This document shows, piece after piece, positions 1 to 9,998 of a stretch of DNA of 64,000 nt (position 1 is the stretch's first letter; each line of letters opens with the position of its first letter). This stretch comes from Schistosoma mansoni. Its lineage: Eukaryota; Platyhelminthes; Trematoda; Strigeidida; Schistosomatidae. The position numbers were made by a program, and so were the translations under genes. The stretch is from contig NC_031497.1 of the NCBI RefSeq assembly GCF_000237925.1, positions 19,551,828-19,615,827 on the forward strand. The letters are read 5' to 3'. Below the pieces are notes generated by a model, which was not told the DNA's origin, searched no databases, and saw only the letters and a list, made by a program, of their open reading frames with translations.

Positions 1-60
1 ATCACTGAGCCGCCATCCAACTGTGTTAATTTCTAACTTCAATCGATCCATGAATGGCTG
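1..60 (-). mobile_element. 5' head fragment of a hammerhead SINE (family 2)
   Basis: The reverse complement reads through the same head as the copy at 266-480: the stretch around the GTTGGATGGCGGCTCAGTGAT block. Bases 1-43 match the reverse complement of 263-305 with one mismatch. The body of this copy would lie to the left of the window. It is a tRNA-derived retroposon fragment, not coding. Confidence 0.7.
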
Positions 61-265
61 CACAACCCTTTATTTATTGTCTGAGGTTGATTAATGTCTC
101 TACCGACCACGGATTGGACTCTACTGGTAACGGCTTTTCACTAGAACTCCAGGAAACGCATCTTAATCTGGTCTCCAGTGAGCACATGATTATTATGAGA
201 GTGGGGATTTGTGGAGATTGTAGTATTTCCAAATTTGAATTCACCAGTCAATCTAAGTTAAACAT

Positions 266-480
266 TGAAGTTAGACATTAACACAGTTGGATGGCGGCTC
301 AGTGATCTAGTGGTTGAGCATTCATGCGCAAAACTGGGGATCGTGGGCTCGAGTCTTATGTGAGGGATCGTGAATGTGCACTACTGGTGAGTCCCATACT
401 AGGATGAAATGACCAACTAGTGCTTCCAAATTTTCAAAGGTGATCTAGCTTAGATTGACCCGTGAATTCAAATTCGATGA
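266..480 (+). mobile_element. tRNA-derived SINE with decayed hammerhead (family 2)
   Basis: The head has an A-box-like GGCTCAGTGATCTAGTGG and a B-box-like GGGCTCGAGTC. It is followed by the family body: GGATCGTG, a hammerhead-like block around 367-412, then the TGCTTCC, TTTTC and GATCTAGCTT motifs. Stem I can still pair (GCACTA with TAGTGC), but the core reads CTGGTGAG instead of CTGANGAG, so the ribozyme looks dead. Known family trait: pol III-type retroposons of schistosomes. Confidence 0.75.
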
Positions 481-724
481 AGGAAGTTATTATCTTCAGT
501 ATCCTATTTGTTTATGTCTCATTGGTATTGATGTTAGTTACTGATCAATTATCCATCTTTGACTTCAATGGTTATTGAAAACAAAATGAAACTATTCCTT
601 AGTATTATTTTCTGCATTCCAACTGATTGAATCATTTGACTTTTAATTATTAAATTGTAAATTCTAACTTTGGACTCTAGGATTGCATCATCGCATTCTA
701 CTAATAATAACGTAATTATAATGT

Positions 725-1215
725 TATAAGTCAGTCGGTCAGTCACCATGTAGGATCAGGCACATATATGCATCGGTCCAAGTCGCCAGACATCATTAGC
801 ACAACAAGATGAACACCAAATTCATACGAGTAGTTACTTCAATGGTAGTAATATACAAAACAAAAAAGATTGCATATAAGGAAGAAAGAACTATTTCGTA
901 GAAAGAAAGGTATAAGATCATTTTAATCTCACAGTTTAAGGGAAGACAAATAGTGTATACACCTACGCCATCGTGATCGGTTCTGCGCCATGTCACCCAA
1001 AGTCTCCAACTACTACATACGATAATCACGCGGACCCCAATCAAGTAGTCTGTATCTACCAACCAAGCCTAGACCAGAAGTTAGTGACTCTATGGACTGA
1101 TACTATGTTTCGGTTTGGCCTCTCCTAACTATCTTCCAATTATCTCTAACACTAGTTACCATTGCTTATCGCAGTAATAGGTGTTCACGTGGCTCAACCA
1201 TCTGAGGACTAGAAA
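725..1215 (-). mobile_element. 3' end of a LINE (RT C-terminal tail)
   Basis: Read on the minus strand, the region carries the C-terminal coding end common in trematode LINEs: a WGPRDY motif, then LETLGDMAQNRSRWRRC, then a short 3' tail. It is interrupted by stops and frame changes upstream (for example between the WLSHV part and the WGPRDY part). It is a 5'-truncated dead copy. A sister copy in the same orientation lies at 51590-52300. It sits in the intron just downstream of the host exon at 1508-1266. Confidence 0.75.
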
Positions 1216-1265
1216 CAAGTAAATATATCAACTCTCTTATTAGAATAATGATAAAGTCTACTTAC

Positions 1266-1508
1266 CCAACCAACTGGAAACAAATAAGGTATTCTCATGG
1301 ATAATTGATTTGTTTCTTCAATTGTTTTTGTAATATTATCCAAATTCGTACTATTATTACATAAATTTTCTTCATTTTTTAAATGTTCAATAGAATTAAA
1401 TAGATCACATGTTGTTGTTATTAATTGTAAATGATTATTATTATTCCATAAATTAATGTTTGTTTGATTAAATGGTGTAAAATATGAATAAAATTGTATT
1501 GGATTCAT
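1266..1508 (-). CDS. First coding exon of an unrecognised host gene (partial)
   Basis: The exon encodes 81 residues starting MNPIQFYSYF and ending IPYLFPVGW, directly before a GTAAGTAG donor at phase 0. The start is supported by an in-frame TAA four codons upstream (TAA CAT AAT GAT GCA ATG). The composition is rich in Asn, Thr, Leu and Ile with runs such as NNNN, typical of AT-rich schistosome exons. No domain, signal peptide or membrane segment is visible. The next exons would lie to the left of the window, because the adjoining intron carries a LINE tail and then SINEs to base 1. I do not recognise the protein. The evidence for a real exon is the clean start, the donor and the absence of repeats. 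The alternative is a chance open frame in AT-rich DNA. Confidence 0.55.
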
Positions 1509-1771
1509 TGCATCATTATGTTAATGTTCTGTGAATTGAATAAATGATTTTTGAATAGACATTTAATCGAATATTATTCCTTTATTTTTTTATGGAAAGA
1601 ATAAAATTATAAGAACAATTAAATTTTTAATGTAGTTCCAATGTAATCAATAATACTTTAACAAAAATAATTATGAGAAGCAGTAACTATTGGAGTTCAA
1701 CCAGGTCTGTTGGGAGATATCAACTCAATGAAGACATTGATGAATGGTTGCTCAATTTCGTGGATTGGTTG

Positions 1772-2016
1772 AAGTTAAACATTAACACCGTTGGATGCCG
1801 ACTCAGTGGTCTAGAGGTTAAGTGCTCACGAGCGAGAATGATAAGTTCTGGGTTCGAATCTCGTGAGGCGAGGTCGTGGATGCGCGCTGCCTAGGAGTCC
1901 CACAATAGGACGAAACTGCCGTCAAGCAGTGCTTCCAGGTTTTCGATGGTGGTCTAGCTTCAATTGATTCATGATCTCAACTATATAAAATTACTAAAAT
2001 CTCCACAAAACACCCC
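1772..2016 (+). mobile_element. tRNA-derived SINE with hammerhead-like block (family 2)
   Basis: A-box-like CTCAGTGGTCTAGAGG and a B box GGGTTCGAATC are followed by the family body. At 1882-1932 stem I pairs seven bases (GCGCTGC with GCAGTGC), stem II is GTCC/GGAC, and the GAAAC and GTC elements are present. The 5' core, however, is CTAGGAG, shorter than CTGANGAG, so it is probably inactive. The tail continues with AAATCTCCACAAAACACCCC, seen again at 5860 and 59175. Confidence 0.8.
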
Positions 2017-2545
2017 TTCTGATAATTCTCAGGTTATCAAAAACTACAATTTCAAATGAAATTATGAATCTATCCCCCACGAATAGTTTAATAATAACTC
2101 TCTAGGTTACTTATTGCTTAAATGATAACAGAATTCATTAAATATAAGTGCAATCTATCATTAAGTTAAACTATTAATAATGTATACAAATTTATAGTTA
2201 TATCATAAAACTACTCGACTAACTAGAGTAAGATAGTTTGATATCGGTCTATAATTTAACATACTTGTATACACAATGAATGTATACTACTAAATAATTA
2301 AATATATACATATAGGAAAGAAATTTGGCTTACAGTAATAATAATACTACTATTAATAATAATTATAAGTACTATGTATTCTGATAAACTTTTAAATTGT
2401 TCATGCGTAGATAATTTGATTTATAATTTTATCTATAATCTAATCATTTAAGTCAGTATAAATAATATGATCATTTTTATATAATTAGGCTTTGTTTTTG
2501 AAACAATTCGAAGAAAGGACTTATTATTATTATTATTATTATTAT

Positions 2546-2577
<32 letters not shown>

Positions 2578-2867
2578 CTATACGGCTTTGCATTACTCAC
2601 GTGATTCTTATTTTAGAAACCAGCAAAGATATTCTGAATACAATGGAATCGAACAGTACTGACTATTAGATACCTTACTACAATGTTTGTGCATAACTGA
2701 CTATTCTATTCTAAATTCATTGCCGATATCGATGCCCGGCACTTCCACATTCATGAGTATGGATGGTGTTCACTGTCTTTAGTCCAGATCCAGTCGTGAC
2801 TATGAGAGTATGTATTGGTTAGTTCTACAAATTTCCACTGTCACGTATTAGGCTCCCTACTTCTTTT
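2017..2867. other. AT-rich non-coding stretch
   Basis: No supportable gene. It contains only the compound microsatellite at 2521-2577 and anonymous AT-rich sequence. Confidence 0.6.
2521..2577. repeat. Compound trinucleotide microsatellite (TTA)n(GTA)n
   Basis: An uninterrupted TTA run of about nine units switches directly into a GTA run of about ten units. Confidence 0.95.
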
Positions 2868-3147
2868 GTTGTGAACGAGAACACAGGTGAGGGCAACCAA
2901 ATATATTGGAATATAAAATTATAGAATCTCTTTGTAACATCTGAAAACATACAATAAATACTTCATTTGTAAAATGTCAATCAATTCTATCACATTTCAT
3001 TATTCCTTCGTTTACACACGAATCACTCTCTGTTCTCATTCCTTTCTTTTGGATCTTTTTTAACCCTCAGTTTCCAGGCATTTCACTTTCGGTTGGTGAC
3101 ACGCACTGCTTATATCTGTCGACATCAGTAGCACATACCACACTATC
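2868..3147. repeat. 280-bp interspersed repeat, intact reference copy
   Basis: The unit runs from TTGTTGTGAACGAGAACAC to CATCAGTAGCACATACCACA. The same two ends flank the assembly gap at 9023-9250, and the internal length here (2895-3122) is 228 bases, the same as the gap. No coding potential is evident. The ends are weakly complementary (TGTTGTG versus CACCACA-like). The family is unknown to me; it may be an LTR or terminal fragment. Confidence 0.7.
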
Positions 3148-5734
3148 GCTTCGAAACATATTACTGACATATCAAATTACCCCGATCGACAAAAGGAGAA
3201 AGCTATTATAATTGGGAGAAACGAGATATTTGAACATACGAAAAACGGGTAACTTATAGACTGGATATGTTGAGTAGATCAAAGTGTCTCACATCAAGTT
3301 GTGGCATGATGTAGGCACGAAGTTTGACCAAACTCTGTCCGATAGTAATGTCTTTCCAATAAATCATTCATTATGGATAGTTATTTTGCACTACAGTAGA
3401 TTTTTTAAACGATTGGTTTAATTTCTAGAAATATAATTCGAGTATTAATCATTTGAAAAATTTTGGCATTTGAATACATATATAGAGGCCTCGCTAAACA
3501 AAATAAAATAATTTAAAGGCTAGATTTTAGCTAATTTTTATCAAATGTTGATATACTGTTCTAAAGTAGTGATTACGTCATTCGACTTCATTACTGAAAA
3601 AATAACCCGAAGTTTGTGTTGACGATTTCGTTCAGAAGGACGATGAAAGCTCCACGACCAAACCATCCAGCTCAGAGAACAAACCTACATCAAAACCTAT
3701 ATCTATGAAGTTGTTCAAAATTTATCCGTATTATCAGTATTCGAAGACTGTATACATACTTTCATTGAAGTTATCACCACACTCAATATATATAACAAAA
3801 ATTATTGAAATTAAACATAGTCTGGTTTACTTATTTGTCTACGTAAGATCAAAGCAAGTATCTGTAACACTTACAAATCGAAACAAGAATTTTGAAGCAA
3901 AAGTTACATACATGAATATGTGATAAATCATCTGTATAAAAAATATTCACTTACAATATTCTAGAAATAGGTACTTACCAGTGAATGAACAAGAATAATG
4001 TTTGTTTGTTTTTAATTTATAGGAACTCAAAAATAATACCGTTACAAACCCATTTATATATTATTGAAGAAGGGGTAATGGATTTATCGTAGAATGAATG
4101 GCAAGTAGCTCTAGTGAATGTCCTTTTTTACACAATTCCATAAATGTTAAAATAGATAGTTCTTTTTCTTTTCTCCCATTCAAGTTTATAATTATAATAA
4201 AATAATAGCCTTATCTTTGATCTATACTAAAATATTAACACTTGCTTATCTTGTTTAAAATGAATGTTGATGGGGGGGTGAGGGAAGAAAAACAATTCAT
4301 TTCTAATGGTTGGATTATATCATCAGAATTTTCTATCCTTGCGCTAAAATTTCAACTTTATCCACCAATCAGAGGAAGGGGAAACTACAGTTGTTTATTT
4401 GATCAGGCATGAAAATACATTTTATTGGTTTATACTATTTTCTAAAATTTTGTGGACACGACCTTATATTTAGATCGATTTTCGGCCTAATTCAGTGGTT
4501 TAGATGTACTAACTAAGTAAAAAGTAGTAAACAGCATTTCTTTCAAAAAAACGTATTGCCTATTGATGTACAGTAGGTATTCTAACATTTATCGTTATAG
4601 ACCACCAAACTAACATTATACATCAAAATATGTATTTTGCGCAAATTGTGGTGATTACTAGAGTTCTGATTCCTTACTTTCTTTCTGCTACTAAACTTGT
4701 TTATAAAAGAACAAAATAGCTTGTTACATTTAGATCGACCTCATGTGATTAGCAAAAGATGGTTAGCCATCTCGATAGTATACAACTATTTATATTAATG
4801 ATCAGCTGGGTAAATTATACATTATCTAAGGTCCATGATATTACCCCCAAGCCCATGCTTGATTATCTGGATAGTTTTGTTTTCACTTAGATATGTGATT
4901 CATACGATTAAATTTGAAATAGATAGAACACTCAGTAAGACCTATATAGTGTAATTTCGCGTGCAATCAGACAAAATTTTGTTTAGACATTTCTCGTTGT
5001 GATGATATCAACTGAAAAATTATTGAGAATAAGGGGATACTTACTGCTTGTCTTTTCTCAGTTTGAAAGTTTTTTGGGAATGCAAGACATCCTTATCCAT
5101 TGATCTAGGAGGATGTGAAGATGAGGAGTTGATATGTCAAATATTCTAGTGAAAGGATATATGGTAAGTGAAAAACGGCGTGTTGACGGGTAATGCTAGT
5201 CAGTGAACTATTCAACCGAATGTTTTCTATATTATATATGCATATACATGGACTTATATTCATTCAGCCTTTCCTACTTACTCTAAGTATTCTTATCTTT
5301 AGGCAGTTGTTAGAAAGCGTATATTTTTTATGAGAACATAATACAGTGATTATTAACCATCCTATCAGAATTACGACCTATAATCTATATTAAAACTATT
5401 CGAAAAAAATTGCCTGTTTGTTATGAAGTAGTCTGGGTACCCAACTACTAATTTCAGACAATTCAGTGAAAATTTATTCTTATTTTTATATCATCCTAAT
5501 CTAATTAACAAAACTTCAAAATTAGTTCTGTTGGTTTAGAACTCCGTCATTTGGTACTGCACTATATCAGTTCATCGCATTTCTGTGCCTATAACCACAT
5601 TGTAAAAACTGGATGCTAATCCTATAACAACATAATACCGGGTACTGTGGAATGTGCTAATGGGTAATTTCATTCATTTTTTTTTAACTTTTAACGTCCA
5701 TTTCACTAATTTAAACATAATCATTTATTTATAG
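3148..5734. other. AT-rich non-coding stretch
   Basis: No gene, domain or recognisable repeat that I can support. The open frame at 3705-3923 is AT-rich and lacks any splice or homology support. Confidence 0.5.
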
Positions 5735-5875
5735 TTGAAATCATGAGTCAATTGAAGCTAGACCACCATGGAAAACCTGGAAGCACTGAACGACCGTTTC
5801 GTCCTATTGTGGAGCTCCTCAGCAGTGCGCATCCACGATCCTGCCTCGTGAGATTCGATCTCCACAGAAAACCCC
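5735..5875 (-). mobile_element. Truncated SINE with hammerhead (family 2)
   Basis: The minus strand reads B-box remnant, GGATCGTGGATGCGC, hammerhead block, TTCCAGGTTTTCC, GGTGGTCTAGCTTCAATTG. The tRNA head 5' of the B box is missing. The body belongs to the same family as 1772-2016 and 6540-6722. Confidence 0.8.
5783..5828 (-). ncRNA. Hammerhead ribozyme motif (family 2 SINE)
   Basis: On the minus strand stem I is GCACTG/CAGTGC (six pairs). The core CTGAGGAG fits CTGANGAG and is followed by GAA. Stem III is two pairs (AC/GT) closed by GGTC, and the cleavage triplet is GTT. Stem II is weakened, because CT stands where sister copies have TC, leaving one mismatch. I infer a near-complete, possibly weak ribozyme. 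Confidence 0.65.
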
Positions 5876-6539
5876 CATAATCATTTATTATTTAAATTAT
5901 ATATTAACGAATTCGAAACGTTTTAATGTATACCGTTACTCAATACGATCAGTCAGGTAAATTTTCAAAAAACGTTTTTAAGGATATCAATACTGTATGT
6001 TACTAATTTAGTTAAATTAGAAAATATTAAATACTGAAAAACACTTTGTAATTACATGTAATTATGATATTCAGGAAAGATGAATGCTGAAGATTGAACT
6101 GATAAAATATAGAGAGTAAAATTAATGGAAAATCTTTATGGACAAAACTTAGTAACTTAAAAGAGGGTAAAATTTGTAACTAGGTGACTTGACATTATGA
6201 TTAGACCAATGTGATATAAATTTATTTTAAAATTACACATATACATAACATTGGTTTCCGAGATAAATGAATATCAATTTAGGCTTTCAAAAGGCTTTAA
6301 ATGACAAATTCATTCTTGCATAGGTATCAAAAACTTCAATAGACAAATAGACCTGAATTCTAATGACAAAACCTAACTAACACTCCTTAATATTCTGTAA
6401 TCTTTTAAACGATAACACTTGAGAAAAAAAGAGGACTTAACAGATTTTGCTAAAATTTAAGAAACAAATTTAAAAAATTAATCATTTTTCAACCGAAATT
6501 CTTTAACACTGCCATCATAATATTTGTTCCATTGATAGT

Positions 6540-6722
6540 ACAAGTCTAGAGATTAAGCATTTGCGCACGAGATCCATAGGCCCTAGGTTCGAATCTCGCG
6601 AGGCAGGATCGTGGATGCGCACTGCCACTGAGGAGTCCCACAATAGGACGAAACGGCCTTTCAGTGCTTACAGGTTTTCGATAGTGGTCTAGCTTCAATT
6701 GATTCATGATCTCAACCATAAA
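6540..6722 (+). mobile_element. tRNA-derived SINE with hammerhead-like block (family 2)
   Basis: B box AGGTTCGAATC, then GGATCGTGGATGCGCACTG, core CTGAGGAG (6628-6635), stem II GTCC/GGAC, GAAAC, and stem I partner CAGTGC (6662-6667). Three extra bases (CCA) separate stem I from the core, and the cleavage triplet is TTT rather than GTH, so activity is doubtful. It ends GATTCATGATCTCAACC. Confidence 0.8.
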
Positions 6723-6967
6723 AATTGATAGTACAAGTGTTGAATAATGTTACACAACAGAGAAATTTGTTTTACTAAAAGTACTATATAGTGATATAGT
6801 TTTTTTCCTTTTCTATTAACATACTCATAATGAAAATTGTCATAAATGCATGAAAATTTCAATTACTTAATACTTCCATTTATATATGACTTTATTATAC
6901 ATAAATATTAAGTGTTCAAGAACATGAAAAGTAAACAAACAAACAAAACTGTATGATTATAAACGAA

Positions 6968-7130
6968 GATGGATAGTGGTTAGCAGGGGAATCCAGGACA
7001 CGCTCTTCGTCATATTTGGGACTCGTCAGCTGGATGTACCTGCATCCCCGAGTTGATGTTCACTCTAGGACTCGAACCCAGTACCTTTCGCTTCAAACGC
7101 TATCGCGTTATCCACTCAGCTACTGAGTCC
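6968..7130 (-). mobile_element. Sm-alpha-type hammerhead SINE, minus copy
   Basis: On the minus strand: tRNA-like A box TAGCTGAGTGGATAACG, B box GGGTTCGAGTCC, ATGCAGGTACATC, then core CTGACGAG, stem II and GTC|CTGGATT. The 3' core reads GAAG where GAAA is required, so this ribozyme is damaged. It lies head to head with the plus copy at 7150-7430. Confidence 0.85.
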
Positions 7131-7149
7131 TGATTGCCACTTGCTTGTG

Positions 7150-7430
7150 CAATGGGGGGTGAAGTAGCTCAGTGGATAACGTGATGTCTTTTGAAGCGAA
7201 CAGTATTGGGTTCGAGTTCCGGAGAGAACATCAACTCTGAAATGCAGGTAAATCTAGCTGACGAGTCCCAAATAGGACGAAACACGTGTCCTGGATTCCA
7301 CTGCTAGCCACTATCCATCTTTGCTTATAATGTTTGTGAATTAAGGCAATATCCAGGCAATTTGCACAAGATGCACATATGTCAATAAGAGATTGGTCAA
7401 TTGCAGTCTTAAACATCAAGGGGAAGATTC
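7150..7430 (+). mobile_element. Sm-alpha-type hammerhead SINE, plus copy
   Basis: A-box-like TAGCTCAGTGGATAACG, B box GGGTTCGAGTTCC, an intact hammerhead (7252-7296), TTCCACTGCTAGCCACTATCC, then a 3' part with GCACATATGTCAATAAGAG and a GATTCAAACAAACAAC end. Schistosome Sm-alpha elements are known as pol III-transcribed, hammerhead-bearing retroposons. The sequence matches that organisation and the well-known CTGATGAGTCCCAAATAGGACGAAAC core closely. Confidence 0.9.
7252..7296 (+). ncRNA. Intact hammerhead ribozyme (Sm-alpha)
   Basis: Stem I is AUCUAG (7252-7257) with CUGGAU (7291-7296), six pairs including one G-U. Core CUGACGAG is at 7258-7265. Stem II is GUCC/GGAC with loop CAAAUA. GAA is at 7279-7281. 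Stem III is AC/GU, only two pairs, around loop ACGU. The cleavage triplet is GUC, with C17 at 7290. All conserved core bases are present. The very short stem III is a known trait of natural Sm-alpha ribozymes and favours action as a dimer. Confidence 0.9.
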
Positions 7431-7440
7431 AAACAAACAA

Positions 7441-8995
7441 CATCAAGTGAATTTAAAACTGTATAATGTATTTATCCCAGGTGAATATATATGTAATTTA
7501 AATAACAGTATTCAGTTTTTCAATAAACAATGAAGAACTAGGTTATTTGAATTATACATACATACCTACATATAAGTAACATTAGAATTCTTATTAGCAT
7601 TTCATTATTTATCAAGTTCATCAATGTATTTGATCAACCTCTAATTCTATTAGTCTATTTTAATTCTTTTAATTTATAGAAAGTTTCTTATTTTACTACT
7701 ACTTAACTCTTCCTTTTTTTCTTCTTCTTCTTCTTTATTTATGGATAGTTATATTGCGCAAAATGAACTTAATCAACTCAATTCATAAGATATACATATA
7801 TACAAACAATTATTCTAATGGTTCAACTCAGTAAGATAATATAATCTAATTAATTTTGTTTATCAAGGTGATATTTTCATGTTTATATAAGTAGTATGTT
7901 GATATTATTCTCTCTATATATATAGTAGTATGTATATATGTGTGTGTGTAATTGAACCTATGCTTAAACCTAATTCCTTATATCTATGCACGTAAATACA
8001 TAAAAAACAAAAAGTTAGGAGTACAATTGGGATTAGGTAACAATTACTCACATATATATAATACCTAATAAAGATAAACGTGTAATGATGACCAGACGAA
8101 TTCAGAACGATATACATATCCAGCTAAATTAGTATGATACTAATTAATATGGGAAAATTGCATGTATGTATGTATGTATGTGTATGTTTGTTTGTATCTA
8201 TGTGAATAGATAAGTTAAGAAAACGTTCGTGCAATAAATATGATACTTATCACTAGACTATACTGTAAACTTTTAATTCATCATTTTATGTATGCATGTA
8301 AGTGTAATAGAAAAGGAGAAAGAGAAAGAGAGAGAGAGAGAGGGGGGGCAAGAAAGACAGGGAATATCTACGAAAACGAATAAAAGACATATTTCATTTA
8401 ATCTTATTTTAAGGTCACGATTAATTCTTTTTTCTTTAAGAATTTATTATCTACTATTGAATAACTTAATCTATCTATGTTGAAATAATTAAATATACAA
8501 AACTAGAAACGGATATAATATGAAAGCACATGAAATGAAAAAAAAATGAAAAATTTATAGTTTTTTAAAAATAATTGTACAATTGTATTATGTAACTGTT
8601 TGAGTACAATTATACATCAGTCTCATGTGACAAATGGATATTGTGTAAATGTTTGACAATAGGCCTTCAGTTATTTGATCCTATTCAAACTAACAAGTCA
8701 ACAGTATTAATGAATATACACTATACTTATCATATTGGTGAATTAGTTAGGGGTTATATAAAGGGAAAAAGTGTTAAATGGTCTAGTTTTTTTCCTTTAC
8801 ATAAACCTACTTCTTTACGTACACTTAGATTGGTAGAACAAGATGGAGGCTACGTATAAAACTATCTTATAAATAGTATACTCAATGCAAAATGCTATGT
8901 TTAAGTGATAGATAAATATTCTTAAAACGATGGTTCAGTGTATAGTTAATTCGTCCTGATCTATAAAACTTCACCATCTTAAGAAAGTTGATATT
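7441..8995. other. AT-rich non-coding stretch with simple repeats
   Basis: No supportable gene. It contains short simple repeats: TTC near 7725, TATG at about 8164-8183, and GA/G at about 8311-8347. The open frame at 8292-8483 is just the GA repeat read as Glu/Lys/Arg. Confidence 0.55.
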
Positions 8996-9275
8996 GTAGT
9001 GAACGAGAACACAGGTGAGGGCNNNNNNNNNNNNNNNNNNNNNNNNNNNNNNNNNNNNNNNNNNNNNNNNNNNNNNNNNNNNNNNNNNNNNNNNNNNNNN
9101 NNNNNNNNNNNNNNNNNNNNNNNNNNNNNNNNNNNNNNNNNNNNNNNNNNNNNNNNNNNNNNNNNNNNNNNNNNNNNNNNNNNNNNNNNNNNNNNNNNNN
9201 NNNNNNNNNNNNNNNNNNNNNNNNNNNNNNNNNNNNNNNNNNNNNNNNNNCATCAGTAGCATACACCACAATATT
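8996..9275. repeat. Second copy of the 280-bp repeat, mostly hidden by an assembly gap
   Basis: GTGAACGAGAACACAGGTG precedes the Ns and CATCAGTAGCATACACCACA follows them, matching both ends of the repeat at 2868-3147. Positions 9023-9250 are 228 Ns. Confidence 0.75.
9023..9250. other. Assembly gap (228 Ns)
   Basis: Unsequenced bases. Any frame reported across them is meaningless. The length equals the interior of the repeat copy at 2895-3122. Confidence 1.
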
Positions 9276-9655
9276 ACTAATTTTTACATTTAAAAAATAT
9301 ATGTAACTCAAATTGAGTACATGATCTAGTAATTCGTATTTATGATACATTCACTCGACGTTAAATAAATTTTATATATTTTCGCAGTGGACACATGAGT
9401 AAACCTTATAATCCATATTATTTAAAGTAATAAGATCTTGAGATTGAAACTCTTCAGAATATTTATACTCCTTGTTAAATTTTCCAGATATAACATGTTC
9501 TCTTAAAAATTCATTTCAGAAGACAGAAAAGAAATATCTAAATTTCAATTACAAGTTACGAGTCTAGGAATGGTACTTATTACGTATAATGATATTTTTA
9601 ACTTTTACATTGCTTGCTGTATAAAGAATGCGAGTTTTATTCATTTTTGTATAGG

Positions 9656-9737
9656 TTGTTTCAATCTTCCCATTGATGTTTAGGACTGCAATTGATCAGT
9701 CTCTTATTGACATATGTGCACCTTGTGCGAATTGCCC
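9656..9737 (-). mobile_element. Inverted 3' tail of an Sm-alpha SINE
   Basis: On the minus strand it reads GCACATATGTCAATAAGAGAC, TGATCAATTGCAGTCCTAAAC, then GATTGAAACAACC. This is the same 3' part found in plus orientation at 9923-9998. It abuts the plus copy directly. Confidence 0.75.
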
Positions 9738-9998
9738 CGATGGCTTTTGAAGCAAACGGTATTGGGTTTGAGTTCCGGAGAGAATATCAACTCTGAAACG
9801 CAGGTAAATCTAGCTGACGAGTCCCGAATGGGGCGAAACACGAGTTCTAGATTTCATTGTTAGCCACCATCATCTCTGCTCATAATACTTGTGACTTAAG
9901 GCAATATCGAGGCATTCCTCACAGTATGCACGTATGCCAATAAGAGACTGATCAATTGCAGTCCTAAACATCAATTAGGAGATTCAAACAACCAATGT
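9738..9998 (+). mobile_element. Sm-alpha-type hammerhead SINE, 5'-truncated plus copy
   Basis: It starts inside the tRNA-like head (GATGGCTTTTGAAGC), has the B-box region GGGTTTGAGTTCC, a hammerhead at 9808-9852, then the usual 3' part. The A box is missing. Confidence 0.85.
9808..9852 (+). ncRNA. Hammerhead ribozyme with GUU cleavage triplet
   Basis: Stem I AUCUAG/CUAGAU has six Watson-Crick pairs. The core is CUGACGAG. Stem II GUCCC/GGGGC has five pairs with loop GAAU. GAA is followed by a two-pair stem III (AC/GU, loop ACGA) and the triplet GUU. The triplet fits the NUH rule, so the motif looks competent, though GUC is usually preferred. Confidence 0.85.

Noticed and set aside
796-1062. 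88-residue minus-strand frame starting MVDTDYL, with a similar one at 51659-51937
   Set aside because: Both are out-of-frame readings of the LINE ending; the neighbouring frame carries the real motif (WGPRDY...LETLGDMAQ). Shared similarity reflects the repeat, not a gene family.
8292-8483. 63-residue frame rich in Glu, Lys and Arg
   Set aside because: It is translation of a GA simple repeat.
8882-9350. Several open frames across 9023-9250
   Set aside because: They consist mostly of Ns.
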